Shown here: one piece after another, positions 1 to 6,488 of the stretch | How the letters are laid out: each line of letters begins with the position of its first letter | Numbering within the stretch: the first letter of the stretch is position 1 | Position numbers and translations under genes: made by a program | The notes under the pieces: generated by a model | Database searches by the model: none | What the model was told of the DNA's origin: nothing | Seen by the model: the letters and a program-made list of their open reading frames with translations, nothing else | Assembly: GCA_964543235.1 (NCBI GenBank) | Contig: CAZIXE010000102.1 | Location: forward strand, 1-9,105 | Origin: JANMMJ01 sp964543235 | GTDB lineage: Bacteria; Pseudomonadota; Alphaproteobacteria; Rhizobiales; Aestuariivirgaceae | Direction: 5' to 3' | Length of the DNA stretch: 9,105 bases

Positions 1-10
1 AAACCGCCAG

Positions 11-106
11 TCAGAGTCCGAAATCAATGACTTGGGAATAGTTCACGGGCGACGAGATGGGGTCCGGCCCGGGGATTTTCAAGAAATCGCGGCCGCTCTG
101 TGCCAT
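11..106 (-). pseudogene. Possible aminotransferase N-terminal remnant (31 codons)
   Basis: An ATG at 106 opens a 31-codon frame ending in TGA at 13-11. The first part reads MAQSGRDFLKIPGP, which resembles the opening of class V PLP-dependent aminotransferases of the serine-glyoxylate type, where a 'GRxFLxIPGP' stretch starts the protein. After about residue 21 the similarity ends and a stop follows, so nothing of the catalytic domain is present here. There is no convincing Shine-Dalgarno sequence before the ATG; the nearest purine run is about 20 bases away. It lies downstream of the benE-like gene on the same strand. It could be the decayed 5' end of a lost gene, or chance. The resemblance is from memory of the family and is short, so confidence is low. 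Confidence 0.22.
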
Positions 107-163
107 TGTTACAACTTTTGATGGCTTTCCGCCGGCATCACCAACATTCGCAATGCCGCCCCG

Positions 164-177
164 CAGCGGCCCCGCTG
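164..177. repeat. 14 bp palindrome just after the benE-like stop
   Basis: CAGCGG-CC-CCGCTG is a perfect inverted repeat with 6 bp arms and a 2-base centre, 8 bases beyond the stop codon of the benE-like gene. It could form the core of a transcription end signal for the minus-strand operon, but the arms are too close for a good RNA hairpin and no T-run follows on the minus strand. The position is suggestive; the function is not shown. Confidence 0.3.
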
Positions 178-185
178 TCGGGCCG

Positions 186-1355
186 TCACCCTGCCCGGCT
201 CAGCCCCCGCCGCGCGCCATGCAGCAGCAGCCCGGCCACCAGCCCCCAGAAGGCGGAGCCCACGCCGGCGATCGCGATGCCCGAAGCGGTGACGATGAAG
301 GTCAGCAGCGCGCCTTCGACCTCGCGCGGCTCTTTCAGCAGCGCAATGCTGCTGCCCATCAGCGGTCCGAACAGCGCCAGCCCGGCGATCGTCGTGATGA
401 GCGGCACCGGCAATGCGCCGAGGATTTCGACGAAACCCGCCGCGGTAAAACCGATGAGCACGTAGAACACGGCATAAGGCCACGCCATGAGCCAGCGCCG
501 CGCCGGATCGGCATGACACTCCGGCCCGGTGACGATCGATGCCGTAATCGCCGCCAGATTGATGGCATGGCTTCCGAATGGTGCCATCATCACGGAGCCG
601 ATACCGGTGATCCACAGGCTGGCCTTGACCGGCGGCTGATAGCCGGCGGCCTTGAGCACCGCAAAGCCCGGCAGGTTCTGCGACGCCATGGTGACCAGGA
701 ACAGCGGCACGCCGAGGCTCAGGATGGTGGCAGCGTCATAGACCGGGGTCGTCCATACCGGCTGCGTCAGGCCGAAGCCGCAGCAATCGGGGCCGAATGT
801 GCCGGAGGCAACGGCCGAGGCGATCCCGGCAACCACCACCACGGGCACCGCGAACAGCGGCAGCAGCAGCCGCAGCGCGAAGAAGACCGCGACGAGCCCC
901 AGCACGATCGCCGGCATGGCGACCGCGGCACCCGGCACCCGCAGGCAATAGATCAGCAGCACGCCGGCCAGCATCGCCGAGGCGATCGAAACCGGAATCT
1001 TCTCGATCAGCCGTGCCAGCGGTGCAATCAGTGCCGTCAGGCACATCAGCGCCCCGGCTACGACGAAAGCGCCCAGCGCATTCGCGTAGGAAACCCCGCC
1101 CGCACTGGTGGCGATCAGCACCGCCCCGGGCGTCGACCAGGCCGTGATGATCGGGATTCGCTGCCACCACGATAGCACCACCGTCGTCACCGCCATGCCC
1201 ATGCACAGGGCCATCGCCCAGGATGCCTGTTCTGCCGCCGTCGCCCCCACGGTTCGCGCCGCTTCCATGATGAGGAGGATCGTCGACGCAAAACCGACGA
1301 TCACCGCGGTCAGGGCGGCGCCTGACACCTGCAGCCACTCGCGCGGGGATATCAT
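186..1355 (-). CDS. benE: BenE-family benzoate/H+ symporter (inner-membrane transporter)
   Basis: This encodes a 389-residue polytopic membrane protein of the BenE/YdcO family, which imports benzoate or related aromatic acids with protons across the inner membrane. The length is close to that of E. coli YdcO (about 390). Long hydrophobic segments run from residue 10 to 380, roughly 11-12 helices. Family-like blocks are AWSTPGAVLIA (72-82), ASQNLPGFAVL (224-234) and APFGSHAINLAAITAS (258-273). The frame stays open upstream as far as 1847, but the start is placed at 1355 because MISPREW gives the normal family N-terminus and the ATG overlaps the stop of the preceding regulator gene by one base (TGATG), which implies translational coupling. 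No benzoate-degradation enzyme is visible in the window, so the real substrate is unproven; an amino-acid-like or other organic acid is possible given the Lrp-type partner. Confidence 0.9.
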   Translation of the reverse strand: MISPREWLQVSGAALTAVIVGFASTILLIMEAARTVGATAAEQASWAMALCMGMAVTTVVLSWWQRIPIITAWSTPGAVLIATSAGGVSYANALGAFVVAGALMCLTALIAPLARLIEKIPVSIASAMLAGVLLIYCLRVPGAAVAMPAIVLGLVAVFFALRLLLPLFAVPVVVVAGIASAVASGTFGPDCCGFGLTQPVWTTPVYDAATILSLGVPLFLVTMASQNLPGFAVLKAAGYQPPVKASLWITGIGSVMMAPFGSHAINLAAITASIVTGPECHADPARRWLMAWPYAVFYVLIGFTAAGFVEILGALPVPLITTIAGLALFGPLMGSSIALLKEPREVEGALLTFIVTASGIAIAGVGSAFWGLVAGLLLHGARRGLSRAG

Positions 1356-1825
1356 CAGATCGGCAAGCCCGGCTCGTATTTGGCAACCCGCAGAATCAGC
1401 GTCGTCTTGACATGATCGACGTTTGCTGCGGCTGCGAGTTCGTTGATGACGAACTCCTGCACGGTGTGCAGATCGCGCGCAATACATTTGAGCAGGAAAT
1501 CCACTTCGCCGGAAAGGGCATAGGCCTCCCGCACCAGCGGCCATTGCCGCACCTGCGTTTCGAAGGCCTTGAGTGCCGCTTCGGCCTGGCTCTTGAGGCC
1601 CACCATGGCGAACATCTCGACCGTATAGCCAAGCTCGGCGGCGTTGAGCAGCGCCCGGTAACCGGCGATCAGGCCGGCCCTCTCCAGGACCCTGACCCGC
1701 CTGAGGCACGGTGGCGGCGACAGCCCCACGCGGCTCGCCAGCTCCACATTGGTGATGCGGCCGTTCCCCTGCAGTTCCTTCAGGATTTTCCAGTCGATGC
1801 CGTCGAGTGTGACGGAAGTCTGCAT
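1355..1825 (-). CDS. Lrp/AsnC-family transcriptional regulator
   Basis: This is a 156-residue protein of normal Lrp/AsnC length. An N-terminal winged helix-turn-helix has its HTH at about residues 24-44 (ITNVELASRVGLSPPPCLRRV, the usual 'LA..vglS...c..Rv..Le..G.I' pattern continuing to Gly51-Leu52-Ile53). A C-terminal RAM effector-binding domain covers about 68-146, with the conserved GEVDFLL turn at 106-112. Such proteins are octameric DNA-binding regulators that respond to amino acids or other small molecules and usually control their own gene and a neighbouring transporter or catabolic gene. Here the neighbour is the BenE-like transporter, overlapping by one base, so local control of transport is the likely role. 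The ATG at 1825 is preceded by GAGGG about 10 bases upstream. A perfect palindrome 24 bases upstream is a plausible autoregulatory operator. The ligand cannot be read from the sequence. Confidence 0.93.
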   Translation of the reverse strand: MQTSVTLDGIDWKILKELQGNGRITNVELASRVGLSPPPCLRRVRVLERAGLIAGYRALLNAAELGYTVEMFAMVGLKSQAEAALKAFETQVRQWPLVREAYALSGEVDFLLKCIARDLHTVQEFVINELAAAANVDHVKTTLILRVAKYEPGLPI

Positions 1826-1848
1826 GGCGCTGTTGCCCTCGTTCCAAT

Positions 1849-1864
1849 TGCTAAAACTTTAGCA
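1849..1864. promoter_or_regulatory. Palindromic operator candidate for the Lrp-type regulator
   Basis: TGCTAAA-AC-TTTAGCA is a perfect inverted repeat with 7 bp arms and a 2-base centre. It lies 24 bases upstream of the Lrp-type ATG, in the 180-base gap shared with the divergent GGDEF-EAL gene. An AT-rich centre flanked by GC/CAG-like ends resembles the E. coli Lrp consensus (YAGHAWATTWTDCTR). In this otherwise GC-rich DNA such a symmetric AT-rich site stands out. Binding by the adjacent regulator is inferred. No strong -35/-10 pair could be assigned around it. Confidence 0.55.
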
Positions 1865-2005
1865 GTTTCGCCAACCGAACAAATGCAATTCATGGGTTAT
1901 CTAGGCCAGCTTTCAGCCGCGAGGGTAATGAGGGGCCATGCCGGGCCTGCCAAAAGAACAAGCTTCAGCCTGGGGCTGGCCCGCGTCTCGTGAACGGGGG
2001 ATGGC

Positions 2006-4093
2006 ATGAGCGCTCCGCTTGCGGCGATACCGGCGGGTGATGCGATTTCCTGCAACGAGCTCCTCGAGGCGGTACTCGCCACGACCAGCGACGGCGTCAT
2101 CGTCCTCAACCCTGCCGGTACAGTAAGCTACAGCAATGCCAGGGCCCGCCGGCTTCTGGGTCTTGCAGAGACGGGCCAGTCCCTGGAGCCCGGCCTTGTC
2201 CGGGCCTTCGGCCAATTGTTGGAGGCACTTGCGCGCAGCTCCGCTTCGCCTGCGACCACCCTCGTCCAGGGGCCGGGCGATCGCCAGATCAGGCTGCAGG
2301 CGCGCCGCATGTCCGATGCTAGCGCCGTCATCTTTGCCAGCGACCGCACCCGCGAGCTTGCCGACGTGCGCCGTCTCGCGCTCGCCGAAGCGGAATACCG
2401 CAGCCTCTTCGAAAATTCCGTCTACGGCATTTACCGCGACTCGCTCGACGGCAAGCCGATCCGCGCCAATCCCGCCCTGGCGCGTTTCAACGGCTATGCC
2501 GACGAACAGGAACATATCGCCGCCGTCTATGCCCGGCCCCGCAACTGGTATGTCAATCCGCGCCGTGCCGACGACTTCCATCGCATCCTCAAGACCGAAG
2601 GCCGCGTCAAGGACCTGGTTTCCGAGGTCTACCGCCATCGCACCGGCGAGAAATGCTGGATCACCGAGAATGCCTGGTATGTCTACGATGCCAATGGCAA
2701 TCCCATGTACATCGAGGGCACCATCCAGGATGCCACCGAGCGCATCCGGGCCAATGCCGAGATCGAACGCCTCGCCACCTGCGATTCGATGACCGGCGCC
2801 GCCAACCGTTTCCAGTTCCTCAAGACGCTCGAGCAATGGACCGCATGCCAGAACGAGCCCTTCGCCCTGTTCAGTGTCGATCTCGACCGCTTTAAGGAAG
2901 TGAACGACACCTTGGGCCACGCCGCCGGCGACTTCGTGCTGCAGACGGTGAGCCGCCGCCTGCAGGTGATCGGCGGTGACGGCTGCGTCGTCGCCAGGCT
3001 CGGCGGCGACGAGTTTGCCATGCTCAAGGACATGCGTGGCAATCCCGGCCTCGCCGGCGAAATGGCCGCCCAGATCGTTGCGGCCCTGGCCGAGCCCATG
3101 GTCTCCGACCAGTTCAACCTCGAAGTCGGCGTAAGCGTCGGCGTGGCGTTGTGTCCTCTGCATGCCACGAATTCCGACGATCTCCTCAACAGCGCCGATC
3201 TTGCCCTCTATCATGTGAAAACCAATGGCCGGAACGGCTACCGCATTTTCGATGTCGGCCTGAAGGAGACCTTCAGGCGCCGCAAGTCGATCGAGCGCGA
3301 CCTGCGCCACGCCCTCGCCAACGAAGAACTGAGCCTCTTCTACCAGCCCATCGTCGAGGCCGGCCATCGCACCGTCGACCGCTACGAGGCGCTCATGCGC
3401 TGGCATCACCCCGAGCGCGGTTTCGTTTCGCCCGCCGAGTTCATTCCGATCGCCGAGGAAGCGGGCCTGATGCCGCAGCTGGGCGAATGGGCAATCGCCA
3501 CCGCCTGCCACCAGGCCCGGGCCTTTCCGGACGGCATCCGCGTTTCCGTCAATGTCTCGGCCGTGCAGCTGCGCTCCCTGCAACTCATTGCCCAGGTCGA
3601 GCGCGCCCTCAGGGACTCCGGGCTCCCGCCGGCGCGGCTCGAGCTCGAAGTGACCGAAACGGCGATCATGGCGAGCTTTACCACCGCCGAGCAGGTCCTC
3701 AACCGGTTGCGCCAGCTCGGCGTCCAGATCGCCCTCGACGACTTCGGCACCGGCTACTCCTCGCTGAGCTACCTGCAGCGCTTCGCCTTCAATACCGTCA
3801 AGATCGACCGCTCCTTCGTGGCCGGCATCGCCGAGCAGCCGGCCAATCTGGCGGTGATCCGCGCCGTCCTGTCGATCGGCCGCGATCTCGGCACCGATGT
3901 GGTCGCCGAAGGCGTGGAAACCGAGGTTCAGGCCGAAACCCTCGCCTCGGAAGGCTGCCGGCTCTTGCAGGGCTATGCCTTTGGCAGGCCCCGCAGCTAC
4001 GCTGACCTGATGACCGACCTCGCCCTGCAGCGCCTGCCACGCCCGGCCGTCAGCCGTCCGCTGCCCGTCGATGGCCTGCGCAAGTCCGCCTGA
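2006..4093 (+). CDS. PAS-PAS-GGDEF-EAL cyclic-di-GMP turnover protein
   Basis: This encodes 695 residues. A first PAS-like domain lies at about 18-112 and a second PAS/PAC sensor at about 128-246, ending in the PAC-like YIEGTIQDATER. A diguanylate cyclase domain spans about 250-415: D260-SMTG-ANR start, FSVDLDRF at 289-296 and intact GGDEF at 333-337. A c-di-GMP phosphodiesterase domain spans about 425-675: EAL at 461-463, NVS at 516-518, ExTE at 548-551, DDFGTGYS at 578-585, K599/D600, E635 in VAEGVET and Q655. Both active sites look complete, so it may make c-di-GMP from GTP and also cleave it to pGpG. The residues 9-6 before GGDEF are G-D-G-C, so the RxxD product-inhibition site is absent. 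No signal peptide or membrane helix is visible, so it should be a soluble cytoplasmic sensor. A GGGGGA Shine-Dalgarno ends 4 bases before the ATG. The net activity and the PAS ligand are unknown. Confidence 0.96.
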   Translation: MSAPLAAIPAGDAISCNELLEAVLATTSDGVIVLNPAGTVSYSNARARRLLGLAETGQSLEPGLVRAFGQLLEALARSSASPATTLVQGPGDRQIRLQARRMSDASAVIFASDRTRELADVRRLALAEAEYRSLFENSVYGIYRDSLDGKPIRANPALARFNGYADEQEHIAAVYARPRNWYVNPRRADDFHRILKTEGRVKDLVSEVYRHRTGEKCWITENAWYVYDANGNPMYIEGTIQDATERIRANAEIERLATCDSMTGAANRFQFLKTLEQWTACQNEPFALFSVDLDRFKEVNDTLGHAAGDFVLQTVSRRLQVIGGDGCVVARLGGDEFAMLKDMRGNPGLAGEMAAQIVAALAEPMVSDQFNLEVGVSVGVALCPLHATNSDDLLNSADLALYHVKTNGRNGYRIFDVGLKETFRRRKSIERDLRHALANEELSLFYQPIVEAGHRTVDRYEALMRWHHPERGFVSPAEFIPIAEEAGLMPQLGEWAIATACHQARAFPDGIRVSVNVSAVQLRSLQLIAQVERALRDSGLPPARLELEVTETAIMASFTTAEQVLNRLRQLGVQIALDDFGTGYSSLSYLQRFAFNTVKIDRSFVAGIAEQPANLAVIRAVLSIGRDLGTDVVAEGVETEVQAETLASEGCRLLQGYAFGRPRSYADLMTDLALQRLPRPAVSRPLPVDGLRKSA

Positions 4094-4117
4094 ATCTCAC
4101 AATCTTGTGTCTTTGGC

Positions 4118-4145
4118 TTGCCCCGAGCGCCAAATGAGCTATGTT
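4118..4145 (+). promoter_or_regulatory. Candidate trxB promoter
   Basis: TTGCCC (4118-4123) and TATGTT (4140-4145) are separated by 16 bases and match the sigma-70 -35 and -10 consensus at four positions each, reasonable for an alphaproteobacterial housekeeping promoter. The -10 lies inside the left arm of the 4137-4159 inverted repeat. This is a pattern match only; transcription could also read through from the upstream gene, whose stop is at 4093. Confidence 0.35.
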
Positions 4146-4159
4146 GTTTTCACATAGCT
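4137..4159. promoter_or_regulatory. Inverted repeat in the trxB leader (operator or stem-loop)
   Basis: AGCTATGT (4137-4144) and ACATAGCT (4152-4159) are perfect 8 bp arms around a 7-base centre, TGTTTTC. The repeat ends 4 bases before the GGAG Shine-Dalgarno (4164-4167) of trxB and overlaps the candidate -10 box. It could be a repressor or redox-regulator operator, or an RNA stem next to the ribosome site. The AT-rich composition differs from the flanking coding DNA. The binding protein is not known; the LysR product encoded downstream of trxB is one candidate, although the site is not a clear T-N11-A motif. Confidence 0.5.
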
Positions 4160-4172
4160 AATCGGAGTTCCC

Positions 4173-5135
4173 ATGACTGTCCGCCACACCCGGGTCCTGG
4201 TCCTCGGATCGGGTCCCGCTGGCTATACGGCCGCCATTTACGCGGCCCGCGCCATGCTCAAGCCCTTGCTCATCCAGGGCATTCAGCCGGGCGGCCAGCT
4301 GACCATCACCACTGACGTCGAAAATTACCCGGGTTTCGCCGAGACCATCCAGGGCCCCTGGCTCATGGAGCAGATGCAGGCACAGGCCGCCCATGTCGGG
4401 ACCGAGATCGTTTCCGACCACATCGTCGCCGTCCAGCTTGACCGGCGGCCCTTCCGCCTCACCGGCGACTCCGGCCAGGTCTATACCTGCGACAGCCTGA
4501 TCATCTGCACCGGCGCCCAGGCCAAATGGCTGGGCCTTCCTTCCGAAGAGACCTACAAGGGTTTCGGCGTTTCGGCCTGCGCCACCTGTGACGGCTTCTT
4601 CTACCGCGACCGCAAGGTCCTGGTGATTGGCGGCGGCAACACTGCCGTTGAGGAAGCCCTGTTCCTGACCAGTTTCGCCAGCGAAGTCACCGTCGTGCAC
4701 CGCCGCGGCGAGTTCCGCGCCGAACGCATCCTGCAGAACCGGCTGTTCGCCAATCCCAGGATCAGGGTCATCTGGGATACCGTGCTTGACGAGGTGCTGG
4801 GCACCACGGACCCGCTCGGTGTCACCGGTGCCAGGCTGCGCAACCTCCGGACCGGCCAGGTCCAGGACGTGGCCTGCGACGGCATCTTCATCGCCATCGG
4901 CCACAAGCCCGCCACCGAACTCTTTGCCGGCCAGCTCCCCCTCACGCCCGGCGGCTACATTGTCACCGAGGGCACCCCGGTCGGCACCGGCATTCCCGGC
5001 GTCTTTGCCGCGGGCGACGTGATCGACGACGTCTACCGCCAGGCCGTTACGGCCGCCGGCATGGGCTGCATGGCCGCCCTCGACGCCAACCGCTTCCTCG
5101 CCGGGCAGGAGGAACTCCAGGAGGCCGCAGCCTAG
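4173..5135 (+). CDS. trxB: Thioredoxin-disulfide reductase
   Basis: This cytoplasmic FAD enzyme uses NADPH to reduce thioredoxin and so maintains the thiol pool. The 320-residue length is normal for the bacterial low-molecular-weight class. The FAD-binding Rossmann motif GSGPAGYTAAIYAAR spans 12-26, and GGQLTITTDVENYPGF (40-55) is typical of TrxB. The redox-active CATC is at 136-139 within SACATCDGFFYR. The NADPH-binding GGGNTAVEEA is at 153-162, the 2'-phosphate-binding HRRxxFRA at 176-183, and the C-terminal FAD motif GVFAAGDV at 276-283. No key residue is missing. A GGAG Shine-Dalgarno lies 5 bases before the ATG. It is followed after 10 bases by a LysR gene, probably in the same transcript. 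The upstream c-di-GMP gene ends 79 bases earlier, with an inverted repeat and a candidate promoter between. Confidence 0.97.
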   Translation: MTVRHTRVLVLGSGPAGYTAAIYAARAMLKPLLIQGIQPGGQLTITTDVENYPGFAETIQGPWLMEQMQAQAAHVGTEIVSDHIVAVQLDRRPFRLTGDSGQVYTCDSLIICTGAQAKWLGLPSEETYKGFGVSACATCDGFFYRDRKVLVIGGGNTAVEEALFLTSFASEVTVVHRRGEFRAERILQNRLFANPRIRVIWDTVLDEVLGTTDPLGVTGARLRNLRTGQVQDVACDGIFIAIGHKPATELFAGQLPLTPGGYIVTEGTPVGTGIPGVFAAGDVIDDVYRQAVTAAGMGCMAALDANRFLAGQEELQEAAA

Positions 5136-5145
5136 CGGGCACTCC

Positions 5146-6033
5146 ATGGACTGGGACAAGCTGAGGATATTTCACGCCGTCGCGGATGCTGGGAGCTTTA
5201 CCCATGCCGGCCATGAGCTCGGCCTGTCGCAATCGGCCGTGAGCCGCCAGATCTCCTCGCTCGAGGAAGACCTGCGTGTCCCCCTTTTCCATCGCCACGC
5301 CCGCGGCCTGATCCTCACCGAGCAGGGCGAGATGCTGTTCCGGACCGCCCACGAGGTCTTCACCAAGCTCGCCGCCGCCCAGACGCGGCTCATGGACTCG
5401 AAGGACAAGCCGACCGGCGAACTGCGCATCACCACCACCGTCGGCCTCGGATCGCTGTGGCTGACGCCGCGCATCTCCGAGTTCATGGAACTCTACCCCG
5501 ATATCGACGTCATCCTGCTGCTCGACGATTCGGAGCTCGATCTCTCCATGCGCGAGGCGGATGTGGCGATCAGGCTGCGCCGCCCGACCCAGCCCGACCT
5601 GATCCAGCGCAAGCTGTTCACCGTGCGCCACCACGTCTATGCCTCCGCCGATTATGTCCGCCGCCGCGGCATGCCGAAATCGGTGGACGATCTTGACAAC
5701 CACATCATCCTGACCTTCGGTCAGGCGCCGCAATACCTCACCACCATCAACTGGCTGGAGACGGTCGGCCGGCCCGACGACCAGCCCCGCCGCGCCGCGC
5801 TGCGCATCAACAATGCCTACGCCCTCCGCCGCGCCGTGGAGACCGGCATCGGCATTGCCTCGATCCCCGATTACATCATCAACCGGGATGCCGGCCTGGT
5901 GCAGGTGGACCTGGGCACCGACATGCCCTCCTTCGACACCTACTTCGTCTATCCCGAGGAACTGAAGGACACCAAGCGGGTCACGGTGTTCCGCGACTTC
6001 CTGGTGTCCAAGGCCAAGGAATGGGAGTTCTGA
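5146..6033 (+). CDS. LysR-family transcriptional regulator
   Basis: The 295-residue length is typical of LysR regulators. The N-terminal winged HTH spans about 1-62, with SFTHAGHELGLSQSAVSRQI at 17-36 as the helix-turn-helix and VPLFHRHARGLILTEQG (45-61) as the wing. The linker helix runs to about 90, followed by a two-lobed periplasmic-binding-protein-like effector domain (91-290) starting GELRITTTVGLGSLWL, of the CrgA-like subgroup. It starts 10 bases after the trxB stop. No good Shine-Dalgarno is within reach (the nearest AGGAGG, 5119-5124, is 21 bases away), so translation is probably coupled to trxB. LysR proteins usually control adjacent divergent genes; here the co-transcribed trxB or distant genes are the possible targets. 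The trxB-LysR pairing is, as I recall, conserved in many alphaproteobacteria, suggesting an oxidative or thiol-stress link, but the effector is unknown. Confidence 0.95.
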   Translation: MDWDKLRIFHAVADAGSFTHAGHELGLSQSAVSRQISSLEEDLRVPLFHRHARGLILTEQGEMLFRTAHEVFTKLAAAQTRLMDSKDKPTGELRITTTVGLGSLWLTPRISEFMELYPDIDVILLLDDSELDLSMREADVAIRLRRPTQPDLIQRKLFTVRHHVYASADYVRRRGMPKSVDDLDNHIILTFGQAPQYLTTINWLETVGRPDDQPRRAALRINNAYALRRAVETGIGIASIPDYIINRDAGLVQVDLGTDMPSFDTYFVYPEELKDTKRVTVFRDFLVSKAKEWEF

Positions 6034-6051
6034 GCCGGGCTGCCGCTGCCC

Positions 6052-6414
6052 TCACTCGTCCCACGCCTGCACCACCTTCTGCCGCGAGATCTTGCCGTCC
6101 TTCAGATCGCACACGGCGATGCAGAACACCTTGGCCCCGTCGGGATAGGTGCAGGCCTGGGTGAACGCCAGCTGCGCGCCGTTCTCGATGCTGGTGTCGA
6201 CCCGGTGCGTCATCGCCCGGCTGCAGATATCCTCCCAGAACGTGACGATGGCCGGCTTGCCGATGATCTCGCGCGGTTGGCTCGGCGGATTGTTGCGGTC
6301 GATGATGGTGACGACGGCATCGTCATTGTAGAAGCCGGCGAGCATGCGGCCATTGCGCCCTTCGATCGCCTGCTTGATGGCGGCACCACTCACCTGATTG
6401 GTCTTGGCGTCCAT
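6052..6414 (-). CDS. Small NTF2/SnoaL-like protein
   Basis: This is a 120-residue single-domain protein with the features of the SnoaL/NTF2-like cone fold. N-terminal helices include a GRNGRMLAGFYNDDAVVTIID stretch (19-39), matching the usual 'aw..gDa..l...Y.dDa.v' pattern. There follow a REIIGKPAIVTFWEDI segment (48-63), where families have 'G..aI..fw', and strands ending in DLKDGKISRQKVVQAWD. Members range from isomerases and hydrolases to binding proteins of unknown role, so no reaction is assigned. There is no signal peptide, so it should be cytoplasmic. A strong AGGAGG lies 5 bases before the ATG. It follows the exported AhpD-like gene after 74 bases on the same strand, and its stop is 18 bases from the stop of the convergent LysR gene. 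It contains three cysteines (64, 88, 98 by count) plus C102, but no CxxC pair. Confidence 0.85.
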   Translation of the reverse strand: MDAKTNQVSGAAIKQAIEGRNGRMLAGFYNDDAVVTIIDRNNPPSQPREIIGKPAIVTFWEDICSRAMTHRVDTSIENGAQLAFTQACTYPDGAKVFCIAVCDLKDGKISRQKVVQAWDE

Positions 6415-6446
6415 GCGGTCCTCCTGTCGCGGAACACTGTGTCACA

Positions 6447-6478
6447 GGCTCCGCCGCAGTTCCATGTGCGGCGGAGCC
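6447..6478. repeat. 12 bp perfect hairpin between the AhpD-like and NTF2-like genes
   Basis: GGCTCCGCCGCA (6447-6458) and TGCGGCGGAGCC (6467-6478) are perfectly complementary around an 8-base loop. The hairpin lies 10 bases beyond the AhpD-like stop and before the Shine-Dalgarno of the NTF2-like gene. No T-run follows on either strand, so a classical intrinsic terminator is unlikely. A stem that stabilises or processes the mRNA, or a partial terminator that lowers expression of the second gene, fits the position. A second small palindrome, CTGTG-T-CACAG (6437-6447), touches its edge. Confidence 0.65.
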
Positions 6479-6488
6479 CGCCTGGAAA

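Noticed and set aside
57..1175. A 372-codon plus-strand open frame opposite the benE-like gene
   Set aside because: The translation is rich in R, H, Q, P and D with no domain pattern, while the opposite strand gives a clear polytopic transporter.
1356..1847. N-terminal extension of the transporter frame up to 1847
   Set aside because: The extended part overlaps the Lrp-type gene in another frame and reads as a non-hydrophobic R/G/Q-rich sequence; the ATG at 1355 gives the family N-terminus and overlaps the regulator stop.
1913..3583. A 556-codon minus-strand open frame opposite the GGDEF-EAL gene
   Set aside because: It lies entirely against a gene with recognisable PAS, GGDEF and EAL motifs; its translation is a low-complexity G/A/D/E-rich product typical of the complementary strand of GC-rich coding DNA.
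4158..5159. A 333-codon minus-strand open frame opposite trxB
   Set aside because: It mirrors the trxB codon bias; trxB has every family motif and a proper ribosome site.
6037..6051. GGGC-7-GCCC hairpin between the convergent LysR and NTF2-like genes
   Set aside because: A 4 bp stem without a T-run is too weak to call a terminator in GC-rich DNA.
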